A stretch of 64,000 bases of DNA from an uncultured Clostridia bacterium (GTDB lineage Bacteria > Bacillota > Clostridia > Saccharofermentanales > Saccharofermentanaceae): the NCBI GenBank assembly GCA_947304405.1, contig CAMZBB010000002.1:1-64000 (forward strand), read 5' to 3'. Under the pieces are notes generated by a model. It did not search any database. It was not told the DNA's origin and saw nothing but the letters and a program-made list of their open reading frames with translations. The position numbers were made by a program, and so were the translations under genes. How positions within the stretch are numbered: the stretch's first letter is position 1; the number at the start of each line of letters is the position of its first letter. This document shows positions 57,614 to 64,000 of this stretch, one piece after another.

Positions 57614-58246
57614 ATGTACGCATATATAAAAGGAAAGATCATATCAAGGAACGATTCCCAGCTGGTCATCGAGAACAACGGTATCGGATACCTTATCAAC
57701 TGTCCGTTCGCCATTTCTTCGGAGTTGGGTCATAACGGCGAGGATGCGACCGTATACGTATACCAGAGCGTAAGAGAAGACGATATCTCTCTTTACGGGT
57801 TTGCTTCCGCCGATCAGAAGGAGATATTCCTCAAGCTGATCACTGTATCCGGGATCGGTCCCAAAGTAGCACATAATATATGTTCCGCTCTTACACCGGA
57901 GCAGATCGCTCTTGCGGTTATGGGCAATAACGTTTCAATTCTTTCCGGAGTAAAGGGTTTGGGCAAGAAGACTGCGGAGAAGATAATAATCGAGTTAAGG
58001 GATAAGCTTAAGGGCCAGACAAAGAGCAGTTCAGGATCTTCAGGCGTGTTGATCATGGATCCTTCAAGCAAAGCAAAGACAGCCATGGGATCTGTTGCTG
58101 ATGATGCCATTGGCGCGCTCATGGTACTTGACTACAAGGAACAGGATGCGGCAGAAGCTGTTGCTGCCGCTTATGAAGAAGGCATCACATTGGAAGTGCT
58201 TATCAAGAAAGCTCTCAAGATCGCTTCGGGGAGTAAGTTCTCATGA
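57614..58246 (+). CDS. ruvA: Holliday junction DNA helicase subunit RuvA
   Basis: [39 protein letters not shown]. Confidence 0.95.
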   Translation: MYAYIKGKIISRNDSQLVIENNGIGYLINCPFAISSELGHNGEDATVYVYQSVREDDISLYGFASADQKEIFLKLITVSGIGPKVAHNICSALTPEQIALAVMGNNVSILSGVKGLGKKTAEKIIIELRDKLKGQTKSSSGSSGVLIMDPSSKAKTAMGSVADDAIGALMVLDYKEQDAAEAVAAAYEEGITLEVLIKKALKIASGSKFS

Positions 58247-59355
58247 TGGATAATTTCGGTTACGGCGCTGAGGAAGACCGCATCATCGGAAGGGTACAGC
58301 AGCCCTCTGATATCGATGAGAGGACATTGAGGCCTTTAAGACTTGAGGATTATGCCGGTCAGGACAAGATCAAGCAGAATCTCAAGATCTTTATCGAGGC
58401 TGCCAAGAAGCGCGGTGAATCCTTAGACCACGTTCTTTTATACGGTCCTCCGGGATTGGGAAAGACCACGCTTGCGGGCATCATTGCCAACGAGATGGGC
58501 GTGGGCATGCACATCACCACGGGACCTTCAATCGAGAAGACGGGTGATCTTGCGGCCCTGCTTACCAATCTTGAAGAGAATGAAGTGCTTTTCATCGATG
58601 AGATCCACAGACTCAACAGAAACGTCGAAGAGATCCTTTATCCTGCGATGGAGGATTACAAGCTCGATCTCATGATCGGCAAAGGTCCTGCGGCCAGGTC
58701 CATGCGACTTGATCTTCCGCGTTTTACTCTTATCGGAGCAACTACAAGGGCAGGAATGATCTCATCTCCTTTAAGAGACAGGTTCGGCATGATCCACCAT
58801 CTTGAACTGTACGAGACCCCTGAACTTATGCAGATACTTAAGCGTGATGCCGGTCTGCTTAATATAAACATCAGTGAAGACGGACTCCGTAATATCGCAT
58901 CGAGATCTAGAGGAACGCCCCGTATCGCTATCAGGCTTCTTAAGAGGATGCGTGATTTCGCGATGTACATGGAGAAAGACATCATCGATAAGGAAGTATC
59001 TGATTTCGGCTTGAAGCAGCTTGATATCGATGAGATCGGTCTGGACAATATCGACCGTAAGATGCTCATGACGATCGCCGATGTTTTCGCCGGCGGGCCT
59101 GTGGGACTTGATACGCTTGCAGCCACCACAGGAGAGGACCAGGGAACTATAGAAGATGTTTATGAGCCGTTCCTTCTTCAGAATGGTTTTATACAGAAGA
59201 CTTCCAGAGGAAGAATGCTTACAATGAGGGCTTTTAACCATCTGGGACTGACTCCGCCGACTTCATTTATTGCGGGAGGGAAGCCTTCTTCAGCGCCTTC
59301 ATATCAGAATATATCCATTGAAGACTGGCAAAGCAGCAATGGGGAAGACGTCTGA
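58243..59355 (+). CDS. ruvB: Holliday junction DNA helicase RuvB
   Basis: [41 protein letters not shown]. Confidence 0.96.
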   Translation: MMDNFGYGAEEDRIIGRVQQPSDIDERTLRPLRLEDYAGQDKIKQNLKIFIEAAKKRGESLDHVLLYGPPGLGKTTLAGIIANEMGVGMHITTGPSIEKTGDLAALLTNLEENEVLFIDEIHRLNRNVEEILYPAMEDYKLDLMIGKGPAARSMRLDLPRFTLIGATTRAGMISSPLRDRFGMIHHLELYETPELMQILKRDAGLLNINISEDGLRNIASRSRGTPRIAIRLLKRMRDFAMYMEKDIIDKEVSDFGLKQLDIDEIGLDNIDRKMLMTIADVFAGGPVGLDTLAATTGEDQGTIEDVYEPFLLQNGFIQKTSRGRMLTMRAFNHLGLTPPTSFIAGGKPSSAPSYQNISIEDWQSSNGEDV

Positions 59356-59969
59356 TGGAAGATTTTCCTGAGACTTTGGAGATACCTTCGTTAGATCCTT
59401 CTGAATGCGGCAGGCTCCTTCTTCATTGCTGCTGCGGACCTTGTTCCATGTATCCGCTTAAGCTTTTGACTTCACAGGGGATCACGCCTGACTGTTTCTG
59501 GTTTAATCCCAATATCCAGCCCCAGTTTGAATTTGACAGGCGTTATGAGAATCTTTCCAAAGCCTGCGATTCTTACGGCCTTCGTTTGTTTAAGGAAGGC
59601 GACGCTTGTGAGGAAGAGTACTGGCGTTCCAAAGACTATCTTGATCAATACGGTTCGAGGTGTGAGATGTGCTATGACAAGCGCATGGAAGCATCTGCCA
59701 GATATTGCGCAGATCACGGGTACGATTCCTTCTGCACGACGCTTCTGGTCAGCCCTTACCAGCAGCATGACAGGATAACGGCCATCTCGGAAGAAAAAGC
59801 GTCCAAATACGGCGTTAAGTTCTATTATCTGGACTTCAGGCCCGGGTTTTATTACGGACAGAGACTTGCAAAAGAGATAGGTCTTTACAGGCAGAAATAC
59901 TGCGGCTGCTGTTTCTCTTTGGATGAATCGGAATTTAAGGAAAAGATAATCAGGAGCTTTGAGTCTTAA
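59355..59969 (+). CDS. queH: Epoxyqueuosine reductase QueH
   Basis: LLLHCCCGPCSMYPL, WFNPNIQP, RCEMCYDKRM, KYCGCCFS. Confidence 0.9.
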   Translation: MEDFPETLEIPSLDPSECGRLLLHCCCGPCSMYPLKLLTSQGITPDCFWFNPNIQPQFEFDRRYENLSKACDSYGLRLFKEGDACEEEYWRSKDYLDQYGSRCEMCYDKRMEASARYCADHGYDSFCTTLLVSPYQQHDRITAISEEKASKYGVKFYYLDFRPGFYYGQRLAKEIGLYRQKYCGCCFSLDESEFKEKIIRSFES

Positions 59970-61891
59970 GAGAGACGTTCATCAGGTTCTTTTGAATCCA
60001 CCAATACAGAATAGTAGTTCTCGTAAATGACCATGCCGGGTTTAGCGCCCGGTATTTTCTTTACGTGTGAGACCGGGCAGTAGTCGACTTCTGCCTTGAG
60101 CTTGCCGGCTCTCGAGCCTTCTGCGGCATTGTGTTCTTCCAGGATTATGCTCTTGGAGAAAAAGGCGGCGAGGGAAGCTGCTTCAAGGATCGACGAATCT
60201 GAAGGCATATCCTCGTCCGAAAAAGGCTTAAGTATTACATGTGTACCCGGAAGGCCTTTGACATGGAACCACCAGTCGGTCTTTCTGGAAGCCATGGTGA
60301 AAGTAAGCTTGTCGTTTTGTATGTTGCTTCTTCCGCATATGATCTCATGGCCGTCAGATGACTTGTAACGGCGGAAGGGAAGAGCTTTATCGGAAGATTT
60401 GGAAGCTTTGGAAGACTTCATGGCGTTTGCACGCTTTGCGGCTTCGCGAAGGGCTCTTGAAGAAGCCTTTCCCGATTTTGCGATGCCGACCATCTTGTTG
60501 GGGTCACCTGACTTAAAGTCTTTAGAGGCGGATCTGACAGAATGGGAACCGTTTACTTCGGCCTTGATCTCTTCGTTTATGGCATCGAGGTCTTCGGAAG
60601 TGGTAGCAGCATCGATCGCGGTCTTTACGGATCTCAGGTATAAGATCGCAAGATCGTCTTCTTTGATGTATTCTTCTGACATTTCAGCCTTGCGCTTTGC
60701 TTTGCGGAACTTTTTGTAATATTCCTGGGCATTTCCGGAAGCGTCTAAAGAAGGATCAAGGCTGATGGATATCTGAGAAGGCGGGTCGGTAGTGTAATCT
60801 TCGGTGTTGAGCACAGTGTCCTGAGGCTTGATCATGTACTTGTAAGTCAAGATCACGTCTCCGCAGTGTTTGTAATGGTCAGCTTTTGCGCCTTCGGCGC
60901 TGTCTGCTTCATGGACTTCCTTTTTCTTGATGACTTTTGAGAGCGCGCTGTCCGTGATCTGTCTTAACCTGTGTTTTCCGGCTTCGAGATCCATTTCAGA
61001 GAATTTGGCACCGTAATAGAGGCTTATTGCATCTGAAATCGAAGACATTTCCTTGGAACTGCTGTATCCGGACAGTTCCATCGGTGCAAATTCAGAAGGT
61101 ATCTTGCATTCGTCAAAATACACTTTCGGTATATAGGTCCCGGTGGTTATCCCGGTAAGGAAATCATCAAGCCTTGTACAGAGCCTTGTGCGTGAAGGTT
61201 CGTCAAGAAGAGCAAGCGTCTTGCGTTCATCAACATCAGACTGAAGGCAGATCTGTCTCGAAAGAACGGGCGAAAGGCCCTTGATTGAATTGATGAGAGC
61301 CTTGCCTATCGGACGCGATATCTCTTCATCGATGATCGGTAATTCTCCTGACCTGACGGTATTAAGGGCTTCGTCAGGGGTCATTTTGTTCTGTGCGGGA
61401 GGATAGCTGTATATCCTGGCAGGCATGATTTCCCTGAGCTTGGAGACTTCAAAGTCAACATGGACAGAAGAATCCAATATCTTTCCGCTCCCGTTAACGA
61501 GGATTATGTTGGAAAAACGGCCCATAAGCTCGATGATGAGCCTGTAATCTTTTACATCCCTTAATTCATCGGTATTTGTGCAGTGGATTTCTATTACGCG
61601 CTCATAGCCGGGATTTTTAACGGCCGTGATCCTTGCGCCTGCGATGTATTTCCTAAGGAGCATGCAAAAAGAGGGCGGAAGGGCGGGGTTGTCCTTGACG
61701 TCATCGGTGATCATGACCCTGGGAAGACCGGGGTCAGCGCAGATAAGGAGCTTTTTGATGCCGTTTTGCGTTCTGATGTGAAGAACGACAGAATGTCTGT
61801 CCGGCATGAAGATCTTGTCGATCCTGCAGCCTGTCAGGGTGTTGTTCAGGTCATCTGCAAGAAGCTGGCAGGTAATTCCGTCAAGAGGCAA
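59966..61891 (-). CDS. rqcH: NFACT family ribosome quality-control protein (RqcH/Rqc2 homologue)
   Basis: LPLDGITCQLLADDLNNTL, NFACT-R TDWWFHVKGLPGTHVIL; TTG start 61891 after GAGGT is the likely start. Confidence 0.88.
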   Translation of the reverse strand: MPLDGITCQLLADDLNNTLTGCRIDKIFMPDRHSVVLHIRTQNGIKKLLICADPGLPRVMITDDVKDNPALPPSFCMLLRKYIAGARITAVKNPGYERVIEIHCTNTDELRDVKDYRLIIELMGRFSNIILVNGSGKILDSSVHVDFEVSKLREIMPARIYSYPPAQNKMTPDEALNTVRSGELPIIDEEISRPIGKALINSIKGLSPVLSRQICLQSDVDERKTLALLDEPSRTRLCTRLDDFLTGITTGTYIPKVYFDECKIPSEFAPMELSGYSSSKEMSSISDAISLYYGAKFSEMDLEAGKHRLRQITDSALSKVIKKKEVHEADSAEGAKADHYKHCGDVILTYKYMIKPQDTVLNTEDYTTDPPSQISISLDPSLDASGNAQEYYKKFRKAKRKAEMSEEYIKEDDLAILYLRSVKTAIDAATTSEDLDAINEEIKAEVNGSHSVRSASKDFKSGDPNKMVGIAKSGKASSRALREAAKRANAMKSSKASKSSDKALPFRRYKSSDGHEIICGRSNIQNDKLTFTMASRKTDWWFHVKGLPGTHVILKPFSDEDMPSDSSILEAASLAAFFSKSIILEEHNAAEGSRAGKLKAEVDYCPVSHVKKIPGAKPGMVIYENYYSVLVDSKEPDERLS

Positions 61892-61895
61892 AGTT

Positions 61896-62252
61896 TTATA
61901 CCTCGGAGATGCTGTTGTCGTTCTCGTCTGAAGATCTGGACTTGTTGAAGACAAGTTTAAGGATCCATACTACGACGGCAACGAGAAGTTCAATTCCAAG
62001 GAGCTTGAAAAAACCGTTGAAATCATTCCATGTGATAAGAAGATCAATCCCGACGATAACAAGAATTACCGCGATAAAGATGATGGGCATGGACAAGCGC
62101 CTCATCAGCGGACTCGAAATGAACTTTTCGAGAAAACTGCGGCTGGGGGGCGGAGGTGTCTGCCTGGACGATCTGCCGCGTCCGGAACTGCTCTGCCTTC
62201 CGTTTCCTGCAGGTTTTCTTGTTGAAGAAGCTTTCCTGGTACCTGTTGCCAT
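61896..62252 (-). CDS. Small basic membrane protein
   Basis: Arg/Ser-rich N-terminus, two TM segments. Confidence 0.5.
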   Translation of the reverse strand: MATGTRKASSTRKPAGNGRQSSSGRGRSSRQTPPPPSRSFLEKFISSPLMRRLSMPIIFIAVILVIVGIDLLITWNDFNGFFKLLGIELLVAVVVWILKLVFNKSRSSDENDNSISEV

Positions 62253-62257
62253 ATCTT

Positions 62258-63463
62258 TTAACCGATGTTCTCCTTGGTCTTAAGGAGTTTCTTGATCTTC
62301 TCGGTAGGATTGATGAGGTTGGACAAAGATGCGTCGTGATTGATGGCATCAATGAGGAGTGCAACGAATTTGCAGAGATTAACGTCAGCGAACCAGGGAG
62401 CCTGGAGAAGTTCGGGACGTCTGTAGATGAGGTTTGTTGCGAAGACCTTTGTGATTATGCCTTCCTCGTAAGCCTGATTGAACTTGTCGATGCCTTCTGT
62501 GAAGAGACCGAAAGTAACGGCGCAGAGAACTCTGTTTGCGCCTCTGTCTTTCATTGCGCGAGCGATATCGAGAATGGAATCACCGGAAGATATCATGTCA
62601 TCGATGATGAGGATGTCTTTGCCCTCTACGGAATCACCGAGGAATTCGTGGGCAACGATAGGGTTACGGCCGTTGACTACGGTCGTATAGTCTCTTCTCT
62701 TATAGAATGTTCCGAGAGGAACGCCCAGGATCGAAGCATAGTACATAGCTCTGGAGATACCGCCTTCATCAGGGGAGATGATCATAAACTTGCCGTTAGA
62801 GAAGCTCAGGTCAGGTATCTGACGGTACATTTCCTTGATGATCTGATAGGTGGTGGGTAAGCTCTCAAAGCCTGCAAGAGGGATAGCGTTGGCAACACGC
62901 TCGTCGTGAGCATCGAAAGTAATGATGTTCGCTACGCCAAGCTCATAGAGCTCTTCAAGAGCAAATGCGCAGTCCAAAGACTCTCTGGCATTTCTCTTGT
63001 GCTGACGTCCCTCATAAAGATAAGGCATGATTACGTTAATACGTCTTGATTTACCGGAGCAGGCGAGAATGACGCGCTTTAAGTCCTGATAGTGATCGTC
63101 AGGGCTCATCCTGTTGTCCTGTCCAAACATCTTATATGTGCATGAGCAGTTCATGACGTCGCTGATCAGATAAAGGTCATGGCCTCTGACCGTGTTCTTG
63201 ACGACTGCCTTGCCTTCGCCGGAAGAGAATCTCGCGTTCTCGAGCGGGATCGTGTAGTCCTCACGGAAGAATCCGGGATAAGTGTTGACGAATTGCTCCT
63301 TCTGATACTCAGAACGTCTCTTGTGCAGATAGAAGTTGACCTTCTCGGTGAACTCCTCGCTGCCTTTGAGCGCTAAGAGGCCGATAGGACCAACCGGTGC
63401 CATCGGGTTGTCACCGTATTGATCGTAACGTGAATAAGCTCTTTCATCAGCTGCTGAGGTCAT
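62258..63463 (-). CDS. Ribose-phosphate pyrophosphokinase-like, first paralogue
   Basis: PYLYEGRQHKRNARESLDCAF, FDAHDERV, ILIIDDMISSGDSI PRPP loop. Confidence 0.85.
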   Translation of the reverse strand: MTSAADERAYSRYDQYGDNPMAPVGPIGLLALKGSEEFTEKVNFYLHKRRSEYQKEQFVNTYPGFFREDYTIPLENARFSSGEGKAVVKNTVRGHDLYLISDVMNCSCTYKMFGQDNRMSPDDHYQDLKRVILACSGKSRRINVIMPYLYEGRQHKRNARESLDCAFALEELYELGVANIITFDAHDERVANAIPLAGFESLPTTYQIIKEMYRQIPDLSFSNGKFMIISPDEGGISRAMYYASILGVPLGTFYKRRDYTTVVNGRNPIVAHEFLGDSVEGKDILIIDDMISSGDSILDIARAMKDRGANRVLCAVTFGLFTEGIDKFNQAYEEGIITKVFATNLIYRRPELLQAPWFADVNLCKFVALLIDAINHDASLSNLINPTEKIKKLLKTKENIG

Positions 63464-63499
63464 AATGTTAAGCCTGCCTTTCTTATATTGCTGTTTCCT

Positions 63500-64000
63500 T
63501 TATTCTTCGATCATACCAAGAAGATCACCGATCCTCATCTGGCTGGTAAGGTCGGTAAGTCTCGAGGTGGAGTTGATGAGGTCAAATATCGATTCGTCGA
63601 GATTCAGCGCATCGATGATCCTAGCTACATAAGGGATCATGTCAGCTTCGACAAACCATCCGCGCTTGCGCAGCTCGGGAGTCCTGTATATCAGGTTGGT
63701 GCAGCAAATGGCTTTGATCGTTCCTTTATCATAGGCGTTGTCAAAGACTTCGAGGCCTTCTGTGAAAAGACCGTAGGGAGCAAGGCAGTAGATGTCGTTT
63801 GCACCCTTGTCCTTAAGCGTCTTTGCCGTACGTAGCATAGTGTTGCCGGAGTTGATCATATCATCGATAAGAAGGATGTCCTTGCCGGTGACGTCATCTC
63901 CCAAATACTTAAACTCCTTGATGGGATGCTCTCCGTTGACCTTGACGGTGTAATCCCTGTCGCGGTAGAAGATCCCGAGGGGGAGATTCAGGTGAGAAGA
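63500..64000 (-). CDS. Ribose-phosphate pyrophosphokinase-like, second paralogue (5' end beyond window)
   Basis: ILLIDDMINSGNTM PRPP loop; reading frame stays open to window end (..SSHLNLPLGIFYRDRDYTVKVNGEHPIKEFKYLGDDV). Confidence 0.85.
   Translation of the reverse strand, partial: SSHLNLPLGIFYRDRDYTVKVNGEHPIKEFKYLGDDVTGKDILLIDDMINSGNTMLRTAKTLKDKGANDIYCLAPYGLFTEGLEVFDNAYDKGTIKAICCTNLIYRTPELRKRGWFVEADMIPYVARIIDALNLDESIFDLINSTSRLTDLTSQMRIGDLLGMIEE

Noticed and set aside
1-64000. CRISPR arrays, transposases, integrases, prophage modules
   Set aside because: None seen on either strand from the ORF translations or by visual scanning for regularly spaced repeats.

Overview
This 64 kb window looks like a chromosomal segment of a Clostridia-type Firmicute (inference from gene content and codon style). 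It is densely coding and mostly housekeeping. Recognisable genes include lysA, tmRNA, PadR/DUF1700, fba, uraA/upp, an amino-acid ABC transporter, an ECF sigma/anti-sigma pair, glnS-gltX, nagA, a diadenylate cyclase, a type IIA topoisomerase pair, ruvCAB-queH, rqcH and tandem prs-like genes. tRNAs present are Ala (partial), Gly, Arg and Lys. I saw no CRISPR array, transposase or prophage. The most interesting parts are: (i) 49.7-54.2 kb, a four-gene cassette with a kinase-like protein carrying a PIN-like N-terminus, a vWA protein, a PP2C-like phosphatase and a charged coiled-coil protein, resembling a TerY-P-type phospho-signalling module; (ii) directly upstream, a sirtuin with a histone-H1-like Lys/Ala tail overlapping a membrane-anchored MutS-like ATPase; (iii) a DUF4011-type helicase-nuclease whose DUF3320-like C-terminus lies in the -1 frame behind an A9 run, with the -1 frame open across the junction; (iv) a CdaA-CdaR (YbbR) single-polypeptide fusion with a DGG instead of DGA motif; (v) several enzyme-family members with altered catalytic motifs (AroB-like, M28-like, NodB-like). 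All family assignments come from reading motifs in the supplied translations; no database search was run.
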